Below the pieces are notes generated by a model. That model made no database searches. It saw only the letters and a list, made by a program, of their open reading frames with translations, and was not told the DNA's origin. A program made the position numbers and the translations under genes. Shown here piece after piece: positions 20,959 to 30,222 of a stretch of 64,000 bases of DNA. Within the stretch, counting starts at the first letter, position 1. Each line of letters starts with the position of its first letter. The DNA comes from Candidatus Aminicenantota bacterium (lineage in GTDB: Bacteria > Acidobacteriota > Aminicenantia > Aminicenantales > Aminicenantaceae): positions 1-64,000 of the forward strand of contig WVZL01000001.1 in assembly GCA_011772495.1 (NCBI GenBank), read 5' to 3'.

Positions 20959-21381
20959 ATGCTGATGCCGAAAAAAGTCAAGTATAGAAAGCAGCAGAGA
21001 GGAAGAATGAGAGGAAAGGCCTACCGAGGTTCGAGCCTATCCTTTGGTGAATACGGCCTCCAAGCTTTAGAGCCCTGTTGGATAACTGCTCGGCAAATAG
21101 AAGCGGGAAGAATCGCCATCACCCGCCATGTCAAGAGAAGAGGAAAGCTTTGGATAAGAGTCTTCCCATGGAAGCCGATCACCAAGAAACCCACCGAAGT
21201 CAGAATGGGCAAGGGAAAGGGAGACCCTGATTTCTGGGTAGATGTCGTCAAGCCCGGGAGGATAATGTACGAATTAGAGGGTGTTCCGGAAGACATTGCT
21301 AGAGAAGCGATGAAGTTGGCTGACCGCAAACTCCCGATCAGGACGAAATTCTTGGTTAGAGAAATAAAGGAATTAAGATGA
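20959..21381 (+). CDS. rplP: 50S ribosomal protein L16
   Basis: A 140-residue L16 located between the A-site and the peptidyl-transferase centre. It starts [11 protein letters not shown], so ATG 20959 (GAGGAG nine bases ahead) is used rather than ATG 20965. Conserved segments are [22 protein letters not shown] and [19 protein letters not shown]. Overlaps rpmC by four bases. Confidence 0.95.
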   Translation: MLMPKKVKYRKQQRGRMRGKAYRGSSLSFGEYGLQALEPCWITARQIEAGRIAITRHVKRRGKLWIRVFPWKPITKKPTEVRMGKGKGDPDFWVDVVKPGRIMYELEGVPEDIAREAMKLADRKLPIRTKFLVREIKELR

Positions 21382-21575
21382 AAATAACAGAACTTCGAGA
21401 GCTATCCGAGGATGAACTGCACAGCAAAGAAGGTGAGCTGAAAGACCAGCTTTTTAAGCTTCGCTTTCAACATTCTTTAGGGCAGCTCGATAATGCTGTC
21501 AAGCTCAGGAATGTAAGAAAAGATTTAGCTCGGGTAAAAACAATATTAAGAGAAAAAAGTAAAGAGACGGAGTAA
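21378..21575 (+). CDS. rpmC: 50S ribosomal protein L29
   Basis: A 65-residue L29 ([14 protein letters not shown] start) next to the exit tunnel. ATG 21378 sits in an ATGA overlap with rplP. The recognisable [26 protein letters not shown] core defines the family. Followed after 19 bases by rpsQ. Confidence 0.95.
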   Translation: MKITELRELSEDELHSKEGELKDQLFKLRFQHSLGQLDNAVKLRNVRKDLARVKTILREKSKETE

Positions 21576-21594
21576 GGAAGGCAAGTTAAAAACA

Positions 21595-21882
21595 ATGAAA
21601 AAGACTACTAAGACTGGAGTCGTTATCGGGAACAAAATGAGAAAAACCGTAACTGTTCTTGTAGAGCGTCCCGTAAGACATCCTTTTTACAAAAAGATTA
21701 TCAAGAGAAAGAAAAAGTTCCTCGTTCATGATGAGTATGAAAAATGTAAAGTTGGTGATGTGGTCAAAATTATTGAAGCCAGGCCCTTGAGTAAGAGAAA
21801 AAAGTGGCGAATTCTGGAGATAGTCGGTCTATCTCCGGAAGAGACTAAGAAGAGAAAAGAGGCCGAGGAAAAAGCAGAATGA
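21595..21882 (+). CDS. rpsQ: 30S ribosomal protein S17
   Basis: A 95-residue S17 with an OB fold ([41 protein letters not shown]). The last 15 residues ([14 protein letters not shown]) are a short charged tail beyond the usual end, milder than the tails on L3, S5 and L7/L12. AAGGAAGGC lies ahead of ATG 21595. Overlaps rplN by four bases. Confidence 0.95.
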   Translation: MKKTTKTGVVIGNKMRKTVTVLVERPVRHPFYKKIIKRKKKFLVHDEYEKCKVGDVVKIIEARPLSKRKKWRILEIVGLSPEETKKRKEAEEKAE

Positions 21883-22247
21883 TACAGGCTCAATCCATGC
21901 TTAGAGTCGCTGATAATTCAGGCGCTCGAAAAATCATGTGTCTCACCGCCTTGGGAGGTGGAGTAGGAAAAACTGCCTCTATCGGAGATGTTATTTCGGC
22001 CACAGTAAAAGAAGCAGATCCCGAAAGCAAGATTCCGAAAGGAAAAGTGGTAAGAGCCGTTATCGTTCGAACAAAGAAAGAAATCCGTCGTCGCAACGGA
22101 TCATACATCCGCTTCGATGAAAATGCGGCGGTCATCATAGATCGATTTGGAGAGCCGTTAGGGACAAGAGTTTTCGGACCGGTAGGAAGAGAGTTAAGGG
22201 ATAAGAAGTTTATGAAAATAGTCTCCCTAGCGCCGGAGGTTCTCTGA
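21879..22247 (+). CDS. rplN: 50S ribosomal protein L14
   Basis: A 122-residue L14 of the subunit interface. [21 protein letters not shown] is the family start, and the C-terminus [24 protein letters not shown] is standard. ATG 21879 overlaps the rpsQ stop, and its own TGA overlaps the rplX ATG by one base. Confidence 0.96.
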   Translation: MIQAQSMLRVADNSGARKIMCLTALGGGVGKTASIGDVISATVKEADPESKIPKGKVVRAVIVRTKKEIRRRNGSYIRFDENAAVIIDRFGEPLGTRVFGPVGRELRDKKFMKIVSLAPEVL

Positions 22248-22579
22248 TGAACAAGATATTTTTAAGAAAGAATGACCTGGTTATGGTCAAAAAAGGCAAA
22301 GATAAGGGAAAGACAGGGAAGATTTTAAAAATTTTTCCCGAGGATAGGAGAGCTGTCGTAGAAAAAGTCAATTTTGTTAAGGAGTTCATTCGTCCCGATC
22401 AAAGCAAGAATATTCAGGGCGGAATCATGGAGAAAGAAGCTCCTATTCACGTTTCTAATTTAATGCTCTTTTGCTCTGAGTGTGGACAGGGCGTAAGGGT
22501 GAGAAAAACAATATTGGAAGACGGCAGCAGAATAAGAGTATGCAGCAAATGCGAGGTAAACCTCGAGCGGCAAAAATGA
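22247..22579 (+). CDS. rplX: 50S ribosomal protein L24
   Basis: A 110-residue L24, an assembly initiator of the large subunit. It has an N-terminal KOW domain ([20 protein letters not shown]) and a C-terminal part with two CxxC pairs (CSEC and CSKC), a zinc-knuckle version common in many phyla. ATG 22247 overlaps the rplN stop, with GGAGG in the end of rplN. Confidence 0.95.
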   Translation: MNKIFLRKNDLVMVKKGKDKGKTGKILKIFPEDRRAVVEKVNFVKEFIRPDQSKNIQGGIMEKEAPIHVSNLMLFCSECGQGVRVRKTILEDGSRIRVCSKCEVNLERQK

Positions 22580-22589
22580 GGAACAGAGA

Positions 22590-23132
22590 ATGAGCCGACT
22601 TTATGAAGAGTACAAGAAAAAAATCACTCCAGCTCTACAAAAGAAGTTTACTCTGAAAAACAGAATGGCTGTTCCCCGACTGGAAAAAATTATCTTGAAC
22701 ATAGGCGTGGGAGAGGCTACTCAAAATATCAAGCTTCTGGACGCAGCCAAGACTGAATTGAGTTTGATTACCGGACAGTGGCCGGCAGTAGCAAGAGCAA
22801 AAAAATCTATATCTGCCTTCAAGCTTCGTAAAGGCCAACCCATAGGGTGTTATGTAACTCTGAGAGGAAAAAGAATGTATGAGTTCTTTGACCGTCTCGT
22901 CAATATTGTTCTTCCCCGAGTGAGAGATTTTAGAGGAGTGTCTCCCAATTCCTTCGATGGAAGAGGGAATTTTACTGTGGCCGTGAAAGATCAACTTGTC
23001 TTTCCAGAAATTGATTATACGAAAGTCGAAAGGCAGAGAGGTATGAATGTTACCATCGTAACTTCTGCTGAAACTGATGAGGAAGCTTTGGCTTTATTGA
23101 AGAAGTTAGGAATGCCTTTTGGAGAGGTTTAA
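22590..23132 (+). CDS. rplE: 50S ribosomal protein L5
   Basis: A 180-residue L5 that binds 5S rRNA in the central protuberance. Family motifs are [35 protein letters not shown] and [21 protein letters not shown]. The start is ATG 22590 with AGGAACAGAG ahead. Followed by rpsN after 15 bases. Confidence 0.96.
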   Translation: MSRLYEEYKKKITPALQKKFTLKNRMAVPRLEKIILNIGVGEATQNIKLLDAAKTELSLITGQWPAVARAKKSISAFKLRKGQPIGCYVTLRGKRMYEFFDRLVNIVLPRVRDFRGVSPNSFDGRGNFTVAVKDQLVFPEIDYTKVERQRGMNVTIVTSAETDEEALALLKKLGMPFGEV

Positions 23133-23147
23133 AAAAGAGAGGTTAAA

Positions 23148-23333
23148 GTGTCAAGAAAATCGTGCATGGCAAAATATTTAAGGGAGCCAAAATATTCCAT
23201 CAGGAAGAAACGTCGCTGTAGAATTTGTGGGCGCTCGAAAGGATATTTTAGAAAGTTTGATATGTGTCGATTGTGTTTCCGCGAACTCGCCCTTAAGGGT
23301 GAAATTCCGGGCATTATCAAAGCATCCTGGTAA
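23148..23333 (+). CDS. rpsN: 30S ribosomal protein S14, zinc-binding short form
   Basis: A 61-residue S14 of the short Zn type. CRICGRS...MCRLC supplies a C-x2-C-x12-C-x2-C site, and the ending [17 protein letters not shown] is typical. The start is GTG 23148 with AAGAGAGG ahead. The short Zn form is common in Gram-positives, Acidobacteria-like lineages and thermophiles; most Proteobacteria use the long Cys-free form. Confidence 0.95.
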   Translation: MSRKSCMAKYLREPKYSIRKKRRCRICGRSKGYFRKFDMCRLCFRELALKGEIPGIIKASW

Positions 23334-23349
23334 GGAGAAGGATAAGATT

Positions 23350-23748
23350 ATGAGTTTGACGGATCCCATTGGTGATATGTTAACTAGAATGAGAAATGCC
23401 ATCATGGTTCAGAAAAAAGATGTGGGCATTCCTTCTTCCCGAATAAAGGTTGAGGTAGCCAAGGTATTAAAAGAAGAAGGATACATTAAAAATTTCAAAG
23501 TTGTTGATGACAATAAGCAAGGAATTTTACACATCACCTTGAAGTACACAGATGACAATCAAAGTGTCATAACAGGGCTTAAGAGAGTCAGCAAGCCTGG
23601 TTGCCGCATCTACTGCAAGAGCGAATCTATTCCCAAAGTCTTACATGGTCTGGGCGTTGTTCTTGTTTCCACTTCAAAAGGAATTGCCACGGGAAAAAAG
23701 TGTGAAGAAATCGGAGTTGGCGGGGAGGTTCTGTGTTATATTTGGTGA
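23350..23748 (+). CDS. rpsH: 30S ribosomal protein S8
   Basis: A 132-residue S8. The frame is open upstream within rpsN, but ATG 23350 (MSLTDPIGDMLTRMRNA), with AAGGAGAAGG ahead, is the family start. The C-terminal STSKGIATGKKCEEIGVGGEVLCYIW is typical. In E. coli S8 represses the spc operon by binding the L5 message; no such structure was examined here. Confidence 0.96.
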   Translation: MSLTDPIGDMLTRMRNAIMVQKKDVGIPSSRIKVEVAKVLKEEGYIKNFKVVDDNKQGILHITLKYTDDNQSVITGLKRVSKPGCRIYCKSESIPKVLHGLGVVLVSTSKGIATGKKCEEIGVGGEVLCYIW

Positions 23749-23773
23749 ATTCTGAAAAACAGGAAGTCTTAGA

Positions 23774-24325
23774 ATGTCAAGAGTAGGAAAACAACCCATC
23801 GTTATCCAAGAAGGCGTAAAAGTCAACGTCCTTCCGGAGAAAATCGAGTTCGAAGGCCAAAAGGGAAAACTTTCCTCGCCCTTATTGCCTGGAATCAAAG
23901 CCGAACTCGAGGACAATAGGCTTATCTTGAGAAGAGAAGGTGAGACTAAGGAACTGCGCTCTTTCCATGGTCTCTGTCGAAGCTTGGCCTATAATGCTAT
24001 GGTCGGGGTAGCGACCGGGTTTTCCAAGCAGTTGGAGATTGTGGGAGTGGGCTATCGAGCTAAGCTCGACAAAAATAAACTTGAATTGAGTGTAGGCTAT
24101 TCAAAGCCCATTATTTATAAGGTCCCTGAGGATATAGAAATTATTTTAGAGAAGCCAACTTTGATCACTGTGCAAGGTATAGACAAGCAGCGCGTCGGAC
24201 AAGTCTCTCAGGAGATCAAGAATTTCCGCAAGCCTGATCCCTACAAGCTCAAAGGAATACGCTTTGTGGGAGAAAGGATGCATAAGAAAGAGAGAAAAGC
24301 AGGAGTGAGCGGTGTACAAGAATAA
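23774..24325 (+). CDS. rplF: 50S ribosomal protein L6
   Basis: A 183-residue L6 with two related halves, near the sarcin-ricin loop. MSRVGKQPIVIQEGV is the start and the second half contains GIDKQRVGQVSQEIKNFRKPDPYKLKGIR in the usual place. AGGAAG lies before ATG 23774. The 3' end overlaps rplR by 14 bases. Confidence 0.95.
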   Translation: MSRVGKQPIVIQEGVKVNVLPEKIEFEGQKGKLSSPLLPGIKAELEDNRLILRREGETKELRSFHGLCRSLAYNAMVGVATGFSKQLEIVGVGYRAKLDKNKLELSVGYSKPIIYKVPEDIEIILEKPTLITVQGIDKQRVGQVSQEIKNFRKPDPYKLKGIRFVGERMHKKERKAGVSGVQE

Positions 24326-24686
24326 AGTGGAGCTTAAGAAAAAGGCTAAAAGAAGAATAAGAAAGAGTATCAGAAAGAAAATCAGCGGTACTGTTGAGCG
24401 TCCTAGGATTTTTATCTTCAAGAGTAACCGCTATGTTTATGTTCAGGTCATTGACGATAGGGACGGAAAAGTTATGGCCTCAGCTTCGACCTTGGAGAAA
24501 AGTTTTAGAGAAAAGAGCAAGAACTTCAAGAATCAAGAAGCCTGTCAGGCTCTTGGCGAAATCATGGCTAAAAGGTTGAAGGAAAAAAAGATTGGTAAAG
24601 CAATTTTTGACAGGGGAGCATACCCCTATCATGGCCGGATTAAAGTCTTGGCTGATTCTATCCGTAAAGAAGGAATTATTTTTTAG
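24312..24686 (+). CDS. rplR: 50S ribosomal protein L18
   Basis: A 124-residue L18 that binds 5S rRNA. The start is GTG 24312 inside rplF (AGGAGTGAGCG ahead). The core RPRIFIFKSNRYVYVQVIDD and the end FDRGAYPYHGRIKVLADSIRKEGI are typical. Followed by a 120-base gap before rpsE that carries a repeat tract. Confidence 0.95.
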   Translation: MYKNKVELKKKAKRRIRKSIRKKISGTVERPRIFIFKSNRYVYVQVIDDRDGKVMASASTLEKSFREKSKNFKNQEACQALGEIMAKRLKEKKIGKAIFDRGAYPYHGRIKVLADSIRKEGIIF

Positions 24687-24732
24687 TTTACGATAATTTG
24701 GTTAACAGGCTTATTTTAGTGTTATAAGATTA

Positions 24733-24790
24733 AACGAAATGAACAAGATAAACGTGACAACAAGATAAACGAGAGAGACTAGCCAAACAA
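24733..24790 (+). repeat. 9-bp tandem repeat tract, locus 3
   Basis: Degenerate units (AACGAAATG, AACAAGATA, AACGTGACA, an 8-base ACAAGATA, AACGAGAGA, GACTAGCCA) lie between rplR and rpsE, just ahead of the rpsE ribosome-binding site. This is the least regular of the four tracts. Confidence 0.55.
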
Positions 24791-24806
24791 ATTATCAGGA
24801 GGCAAA

Positions 24807-25532
24807 GTGACCGAAGAAGAAAAGAAAGAAGAAAGTAAAGCCACAGAGGAAAAAGCTCAAGATAAAGAAGAACAGATAATAGAAACAGAAGAGAAACAAG
24901 TCGAAGAATCCGAAGCTGAAGCAAAAGGAGAGAAAAAGCCGGAAGAAGAGCCAAAAATAGCCCCAGAAGAAGTATCAAAAGAAGCGATCGAAGAAGAAGA
25001 GAAAGAAGAAGAAAAGAAAAAAGAAGAAGCAGAAGAGGAAGAAGTAGAAGAAGAATTGGAACTGAAAGACCAGGTCATTTCTATTCGTAGAGTATCAAAA
25101 GTTGTTAAAGGGGGAAAGAATTTGAGCTTTTCTGCTCTGGCCGCAGTGGGAAATGAGAACGGGATGGTTGGAATCGGAAAAGGAAAGGCCAGGGAAGTTC
25201 CTCCAGCGATTGCCAAGGCGGTAGCAAATGCCAAGAGAAACATGATCGAAGTCCCGCTCTCAGGAACAACGATACCTCATTTTATCAAAGGGGAGGCCGG
25301 GGGCGGTTTGGTCATTCTCCGTCCAGCCTCTGAAGGAACAGGAGTTATCGCTGGCGGAGCAGTTCGAGTGATAATGGAGCTGGCGGGAATAAAAGACATT
25401 CTGACCAAATCGATCCGCAGCAACAATCCAATCAGCGTCGCCAATGCGACTATGGATGCTTTGAGAAAAATTAAGAATCCAACAGAGGTTTCAAAGATAA
25501 GAGGAAAGATTAAGGAAGATATATGGCAGTGA
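24807..25532 (+). CDS. rpsE: 30S ribosomal protein S5 with an 84-residue acidic N-terminal extension
   Basis: S5 is normally 160-175 residues; this is 241. Residues 1-84 are very rich in Glu and Lys (for example [18 protein letters not shown]), and canonical S5 begins at about residue 86 ([18 protein letters not shown]). The double-stranded RNA-binding-like domain and GSGIIAG-type segment ([18 protein letters not shown]) follow. GTG 24807 has a perfect AGGAGG ahead. S5 sits at the mRNA entry site with S3 and S4 and takes part in accuracy. The extension is in frame, with no stop or shift. It overlaps rpmD by ten bases. Confidence 0.94.
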   Translation: MTEEEKKEESKATEEKAQDKEEQIIETEEKQVEESEAEAKGEKKPEEEPKIAPEEVSKEAIEEEEKEEEKKKEEAEEEEVEEELELKDQVISIRRVSKVVKGGKNLSFSALAAVGNENGMVGIGKGKAREVPPAIAKAVANAKRNMIEVPLSGTTIPHFIKGEAGGGLVILRPASEGTGVIAGGAVRVIMELAGIKDILTKSIRSNNPISVANATMDALRKIKNPTEVSKIRGKIKEDIWQ

Positions 25533-25786
25533 AGGATAAAAAATCGTCTGAGAAAAAAGCGAAGAAGAGCACTCCCAAAGAAGGAAATAAGTCTGCCCAG
25601 AAAGTCTTAAGAATAAGGCTCGTAAAAAGTTTGATCGGGCACCCCCAGTCCCAGCGGGAAGTGGTCAAGGGGCTCGGGCTCAGAAAAGTCAATTCAGTGG
25701 TCACCCGGAGTGATTCTCCTGAAACTCGGGGCATGATCAAGAAAATTCCTCATTTGTTAGAGGTGGAAGTTTTGGAGAAAAAATGA
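25523..25786 (+). CDS. rpmD: 50S ribosomal protein L30 with a basic N-terminal extension
   Basis: L30 is usually about 60 residues; this is 87. The first 27 residues ([15 protein letters not shown] onward) are Lys/Ser/Glu-rich and precede the normal L30 core ([13 protein letters not shown] ... [10 protein letters not shown]). ATG 25523 overlaps the rpsE end. The extension is short but of the same low-complexity style as those of L7/L12, L3 and S5. Confidence 0.93.
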   Translation: MAVKDKKSSEKKAKKSTPKEGNKSAQKVLRIRLVKSLIGHPQSQREVVKGLGLRKVNSVVTRSDSPETRGMIKKIPHLLEVEVLEKK

Positions 25787-26226
25787 AGTTAAGCAATCTT
25801 CATCCCGCCAAAGGTTCCCGCAAGAACAGGAGAAGAGTAGGTCGAGGTCCTGGCTCGGGAATGGGAAAGACAGCTGGTCGAGGCACCAAAGGACAAAAAT
25901 CTATTTCTGGGTATTCCAGGAAAATAGGATTTGAGGGGGGGCAGATGCCCCTTCATAGGAGAGTCCCTAAAAGAGGATTTACCAATATCTTCAGAAAAGA
26001 ATATACAGTCATCAACCTTGATAGACTTGAGAAGGTCAATAAGAATAAAATTATGGTGAAGGATCTGAAGGAGGCAGGTTTTATTAAAAAGGAATCAGAG
26101 AGCATAAAAATTCTAGGACGAGGGGAGATTTCCTCTGCCAAAACGATACATGCTCATAAATTCTCTGAATCCGCCAAAAAGAAGATTGAGAAGGCAGGCG
26201 GAAAGGCCGTCCTTATTGGAAGCTAA
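25783..26226 (+). CDS. rplO: 50S ribosomal protein L15
   Basis: A 147-residue L15 with the glycine-rich N-terminus (GSRKNRRRVGRGPGSGMGKTAGRGTKGQ in pieces) and GFEGGQMPLHRRVPKRGF. ATG 25783 overlaps the rpmD stop by four bases. It directly precedes secY by two bases, the conserved spc arrangement. Confidence 0.96.
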   Translation: MKLSNLHPAKGSRKNRRRVGRGPGSGMGKTAGRGTKGQKSISGYSRKIGFEGGQMPLHRRVPKRGFTNIFRKEYTVINLDRLEKVNKNKIMVKDLKEAGFIKKESESIKILGRGEISSAKTIHAHKFSESAKKKIEKAGGKAVLIGS

Positions 26227-26228
26227 TC

Positions 26229-27611
26229 ATGCTAAAAAGTATTAGAAACATTTTTAGTATTCCTGATTTGAGAAAGAGGGTGATCTTTACCCTTCTCATT
26301 CTCGCTGTTTATCGAATTGGGGCTCAGATTCCCAATCCAGGAATAAGCGCTTCCGCTTTAGCCGAACTCTGGGAAACTCAGAAAGGGACTATCTTCGGTT
26401 TTGTTGACCTCTTCACAGGGAGAAGCATGTCTCGAATGACTATCTTCGCCCTAGGCATTATGCCATATATCAGTGCCTCTATTATCCTCCAGTTGCTCCA
26501 GGTTGTCTGGCCGTATTTAGAGAGGCTCTCCAAAGAAGGAGAACTGGGAAGGAAAAAAATCACTCAATACACCCGCTATGGAACCATTTTCATCTGTGTC
26601 ATCCAGTCTTCCGCTATAGCTATGTTATTAGAACGCGCTACTGCTCCAGGAGGAGCGCCCATTGTCCTGAATCCAGGGTGGGGATTCAAGCTGTTAACGA
26701 TACTGACCCTGACCACTGGAACGGTTTTTATCATGTGGTTAGGAGAGCAGATTTCAGAGCGAGGGATCGGCAACGGTATCTCTCTGATCATCTTTGCAGG
26801 GATTGTCGTCGATTTTCCTCGGCAAATGCAGAATATTATCAGGGGCGTCCAGACCGGGAATATAACCGCTTTGAGGGCCATCTTTCTTGTAGCCCTAATG
26901 ACAGCAGTCGTAGCCGTTATTGTCTTTGTGGAGCGAGGCCAGAGACGCATTCCTGTCTCCTATGCTAAAAGAGTTGTAGGCAGGAAAATTTATGGAGGCC
27001 AGAGCACCCATCTTCCTTTAAGAGTCAACACGGGAGGAGTTATCCCCATCATCTTTGCCTCTTCAGTCATAACCTTGCCTTCCACAGTGGCTCAAATGAT
27101 CAAGATCCCTGCCATTCAGACTATCGCCCGGCAATTTGCATGGGGAATGCCCCTTTATAATCTCCTCTACGTTACAGCAATCATTTTCTTCACCTATTTT
27201 TATGTTTCCATCATTTTCAATCCAACGGATGTTGCCGACAATTTGAGAAAATACGGAGGATTTATCCCAGGAATAAGACCTGGAAAAAATACCTCTGATT
27301 TTATAGACGGCGTCCTTTCGCGGATTACTTTAGTTGGCGCTATTTACTTGGCCTCGATCGCTATCTTGCCTGAATTCATGATCACTGGATTCAAAGTCCA
27401 AGCTCTGCCCTTAATCGGGGACTTCTTGGAGGCAAATTTACCCCAATGGTTCACCCAGGGATTGAATGTGGATATCTATTTTGGTGGGACATCTATCCTT
27501 ATTGTGGTCGGGGTAGCCATGGATACCTTGCAGCAGATTGAAGCTCAGCTCGTCATGCGCCATTATGACGGATTCATGAGGCGGGGTCGTATCCGAGGGA
27601 GAAGAGGATGA
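26229..27611 (+). CDS. secY: Preprotein translocase subunit SecY
   Basis: A 460-residue channel-forming inner-membrane protein with ten predicted membrane helices. The first follows FSIPDLRKRVIFTLLILAVYR, and the plug region follows GRSMSRMTIFALGIMPYISASII. The C-terminal cytosolic tail ends RRGRIRGRRG. It works with SecE (585) and SecA. It overlaps adk by four bases, as often in spc operons. Confidence 0.96.
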   Translation: MLKSIRNIFSIPDLRKRVIFTLLILAVYRIGAQIPNPGISASALAELWETQKGTIFGFVDLFTGRSMSRMTIFALGIMPYISASIILQLLQVVWPYLERLSKEGELGRKKITQYTRYGTIFICVIQSSAIAMLLERATAPGGAPIVLNPGWGFKLLTILTLTTGTVFIMWLGEQISERGIGNGISLIIFAGIVVDFPRQMQNIIRGVQTGNITALRAIFLVALMTAVVAVIVFVERGQRRIPVSYAKRVVGRKIYGGQSTHLPLRVNTGGVIPIIFASSVITLPSTVAQMIKIPAIQTIARQFAWGMPLYNLLYVTAIIFFTYFYVSIIFNPTDVADNLRKYGGFIPGIRPGKNTSDFIDGVLSRITLVGAIYLASIAILPEFMITGFKVQALPLIGDFLEANLPQWFTQGLNVDIYFGGTSILIVVGVAMDTLQQIEAQLVMRHYDGFMRRGRIRGRRG

Positions 27612-28279
27612 GGATAATTCTGTTCGGTCCCCCGGGAAGCGGAAAAGGCACCCAAGGAGAACTCATCCAAAGCAAATACGGTTTCCCCAAGATCTCCACT
27701 GGTGATCTTCTCCGCCAGGAAGTCGCAGCCGGAACTCCTTTGGGGAGGAAGGCCGCTGCTCAGATGAAAAAAGGCGGATTGGTCAAAGACGACTTGGTGG
27801 TGGAAATGATGAAAGAGCGGATATTCAAAGAGGACTGTCGGGTGGGATATGTACTGGATGGTTTCCCTCGAAATATTTTTCAGGCTCGGGAATTAGAGGC
27901 GGCTGACGGTCAGCGCAAGGAAATCGCGATTGATATTCAGTTGCCAGAGAAAATTATTGTAGAGCGGCTCTTAGCCCGGCGTGTTTGTCCGGAATGCGAA
28001 TCTATCTTGAATCTGTCGTTGACCAAGCCCAAACAAGAAGGAATATGCGACCATTGTGGAACCGAGCTTATTCGCCGGGAAGATGATACACTGGAAGTCA
28101 TCGAAGAGCGCCTGAAGGTCTACCATCAACAAACCAAGCCCCTGGTTGGCTATTATCGAGAAAAAAATACTTACCGGAGAATTGATGGCTCAGGAGGGAT
28201 TCAAGCTGTCTCGCGTCAAATTTATGCCCTCCTCGAAGCTGCAATGGCCAATCACAGTGAGAAGGAAGCACGAAAGTGA
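27608..28279 (+). CDS. adk: Adenylate kinase, zinc-lid form
   Basis: A 223-residue enzyme interconverting ATP + AMP and 2 ADP. The P-loop is GPPGSGKGTQ (residues 8-17). The LID contains C127, C130, C147 and C150, a structural zinc site. DGFPRN (AMP site) is present. ATG 27608 overlaps the secY stop, and its own stop overlaps the map start. High adenylate kinase capacity would fit a cell that hydrolyses ATP for CoA activation, but the location is the standard spc one. Confidence 0.96.
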   Translation: MRIILFGPPGSGKGTQGELIQSKYGFPKISTGDLLRQEVAAGTPLGRKAAAQMKKGGLVKDDLVVEMMKERIFKEDCRVGYVLDGFPRNIFQARELEAADGQRKEIAIDIQLPEKIIVERLLARRVCPECESILNLSLTKPKQEGICDHCGTELIRREDDTLEVIEERLKVYHQQTKPLVGYYREKNTYRRIDGSGGIQAVSRQIYALLEAAMANHSEKEARK

Positions 28280-29070
28280 TCATCTACAAGAGCGAAGAAG
28301 AAATCAAGGGAATTAAGAGGAGCAATCAGATTGTGGCCAAAATTCTAGATGAGCTGAGCTCGATGATAAAACCTGGAGTCCAGACTAAAGATCTGGATGA
28401 ACATGCCGAGAAAAGAGCCAGGGATATGGGAGCTGTTCCGGCCTTCAAAGGTTACCGCGGCTATCCCTCTTCTCTCTGTACGTCTATAAATGAGGAGATT
28501 GTCCATGGTCTTCCTTCTTCTCGGACTTTAAGAGAGGGCGATATCATAAGCCTCGATTTTGGAATCCTCTGTGATGGATTTTATGGCGATGCCGCCGAGA
28601 CTTACCCCGTAGGCAATATTTCCCCTATAGCGAAAAAGCTGATAACCGCAGCTGAAAATGCTTTCTATAAAGGCATCGAAAAAATCAGGGAGGGAAATCG
28701 GATCTCAGATATCTCTAATGCGATTCAAACTTATGTTGAAGCTCAGGGTTTCTCGATCATTCGCTCTTTTGTCGGGCACGGCATCGGCCTCTCTCTGCAT
28801 GAAGAGCCTCAGGTGCCTAATTTCGGCCTTTCAGGCCGAGGTCCAAAGATTCGGAAAGGTTTGGTCTTGGCTATTGAGCCTATGATTGCCGTGGGAGATT
28901 GGAGGATGGAAGTTTTGGCCGACAAATGGACGGCGGTGACTATAGATAGAAGTTTATCTGCCCATTATGAGCATACGGTGGCTCTGACGGAAAGGGGACT
29001 TGAGATATTGAGTGTGCTCGATGATAAAGAGCCGAATTTTCAATACCTAAAGAGGAATCAACATGCCTAA
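28276..29070 (+). CDS. map: Methionine aminopeptidase, type I
   Basis: A 264-residue enzyme that removes initiator methionine. The five metal ligands are recognisable: Asp in SLDFG and in GDAAET, His in [12 protein letters not shown], Glu in AIEPM and Glu in YEHTVALTE. It starts at GTG 28276, overlapping the adk stop by four bases. No N-terminal zinc-finger extension. Ends eight bases inside infA. Confidence 0.95.
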   Translation: MIIYKSEEEIKGIKRSNQIVAKILDELSSMIKPGVQTKDLDEHAEKRARDMGAVPAFKGYRGYPSSLCTSINEEIVHGLPSSRTLREGDIISLDFGILCDGFYGDAAETYPVGNISPIAKKLITAAENAFYKGIEKIREGNRISDISNAIQTYVEAQGFSIIRSFVGHGIGLSLHEEPQVPNFGLSGRGPKIRKGLVLAIEPMIAVGDWRMEVLADKWTAVTIDRSLSAHYEHTVALTERGLEILSVLDDKEPNFQYLKRNQHA

Positions 29071-29281
29071 GCAAGATATCATAGAGACCGAAGGCACAGT
29101 TCTGGAGACTCTTCCTAATGCCATGTTTCGGGTAGAGTTAGCCAACAAACATGTCATCCTGGCTCATATATCTGGGAGGATGAGGAAGCATTTCATACGT
29201 ATCCTTCCCGGCGACAAAGTCTTGGTAGAATTGTCGCCTTACGATTTGACTAAAGGAAGGATCACCTATCGGTTTAAATAG
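29063..29281 (+). CDS. infA: Translation initiation factor IF-1
   Basis: A 72-residue single S1/OB-fold protein ([57 protein letters not shown]) that occupies the A-site during initiation. ATG 29063 lies within the end of map, with AGAGGAA ahead. Followed by rpmJ. Confidence 0.96.
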   Translation: MPKQDIIETEGTVLETLPNAMFRVELANKHVILAHISGRMRKHFIRILPGDKVLVELSPYDLTKGRITYRFK

Positions 29282-29293
29282 AGGAAGAAGACT

Positions 29294-29407
29294 ATGAAAG
29301 TGAGAGCTTCGGTTAAGAAAATTTGCCGTAATTGTCGGATAATAAAGAGAAAAGGAAGCCTTCGAGTCATATGCTCAAATCCGAAACATAAACAAAGACA
29401 AGGCTAA
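29294..29407 (+). CDS. rpmJ: 50S ribosomal protein L36, zinc form
   Basis: A 37-residue frame, [21 protein letters not shown] onward, with the C-x2-C-x12-C-x4-H zinc set at C11, C14, C27 and H32, as in the zinc (C+) form of L36. GAGGAAGAAG precedes ATG 29294. Located between infA and rpsM, the standard position. Confidence 0.96.
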   Translation: MKVRASVKKICRNCRIIKRKGSLRVICSNPKHKQRQG

Positions 29408-29417
29408 AGAGGTTAGA

Positions 29418-29780
29418 ATGGCAAGAATAGCAGGAATTACCCTTCCTTCGGAAAAAAGAATCGAGGTTGGATTGACCTATATTTTTGGCATAGGCCGGTC
29501 CAAGTCAAACAAAATCCTCCAAGAAGCTAAGATTGATAAAGATAAAAAGGTCAAAGCGTTAAGCGAGGATGAAATAAAAAAAATTCGGGAGATCATTGAG
29601 AAACGAGAAAAGATAGAAGGTGACCTTCGTAAAGAGATAAACTTGAATATAAAGAGATTGATGGACATCAGCAGCTATCGAGGAATGCGCCATAAAAGAA
29701 GGTTGCCGGCCAGAGGACAAAGGACAAAGACGAATGCGCGAACCAGGAAGGGTCCTCGCGGGCATTCGATAAAGAAATGA
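29418..29780 (+). CDS. rpsM: 30S ribosomal protein S13
   Basis: A 120-residue S13 of the 30S head contacting S19 and the P-site t[29 protein letters not shown] opens the protein and the helix-hairpin [28 protein letters not shown] (in pieces) ends it. ATG 29418 has AAGAGGTT ahead. First gene of the alpha cluster. Confidence 0.96.
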   Translation: MARIAGITLPSEKRIEVGLTYIFGIGRSKSNKILQEAKIDKDKKVKALSEDEIKKIREIIEKREKIEGDLRKEINLNIKRLMDISSYRGMRHKRRLPARGQRTKTNARTRKGPRGHSIKK

Positions 29781-29803
29781 ATAAAGCGAGAGGGGAGCGT
29801 TAG

Positions 29804-30196
29804 ATGCCGAAAGCAAAGAAAAAAACCAAGAGGAAAAAAGTAAAGAAGGAAATCGGGTTTGGGCTCGCTCATATACAGTCGACCTTTAATAATACGCTTA
29901 TCACCATAACTGACCATCAGGGAAACACAGTTTGTTGGGCGAGTTCCGGGACTTCAGGTTTCAAGGGAGCTCGGAAAGGAACTCCTTTTGCAGCTCAATT
30001 AGCAGCCAAAGAAGCTACCGAAAAAGCCAAAGAATCTGGGGTAAGATACGTCGATGTGCGGATAAAAGGACCCGGTGCTGGACGAGAGTCAGCGATTAGG
30101 GCTCTTCAAGCAGGAGGACTGGAGATAAAGTCTATTCGAGATGTGACCCCGATTCCCCATAACGGCTGCCGGGTTCGGAAACGAAGAAGAGTCTAG
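29804..30196 (+). CDS. rpsK: 30S ribosomal protein S11
   Basis: A 130-residue S11 of the platform. The core [15 protein letters not shown] and the ending [14 protein letters not shown] are standard. The first 18 residues ([18 protein letters not shown]) form a short lysine-rich leader typical of S11. AGGGGAG lies before ATG 29804. Confidence 0.96.
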   Translation: MPKAKKKTKRKKVKKEIGFGLAHIQSTFNNTLITITDHQGNTVCWASSGTSGFKGARKGTPFAAQLAAKEATEKAKESGVRYVDVRIKGPGAGRESAIRALQAGGLEIKSIRDVTPIPHNGCRVRKRRRV

Positions 30197-30222
30197 GAGA
30201 TTGAGTATATAAGGAGAGCAAG

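Noticed and set aside
24857-25243. Serine-rich minus-strand frame opposite rpsE
   Set aside because: It mirrors the acidic S5 extension and has no independent support.
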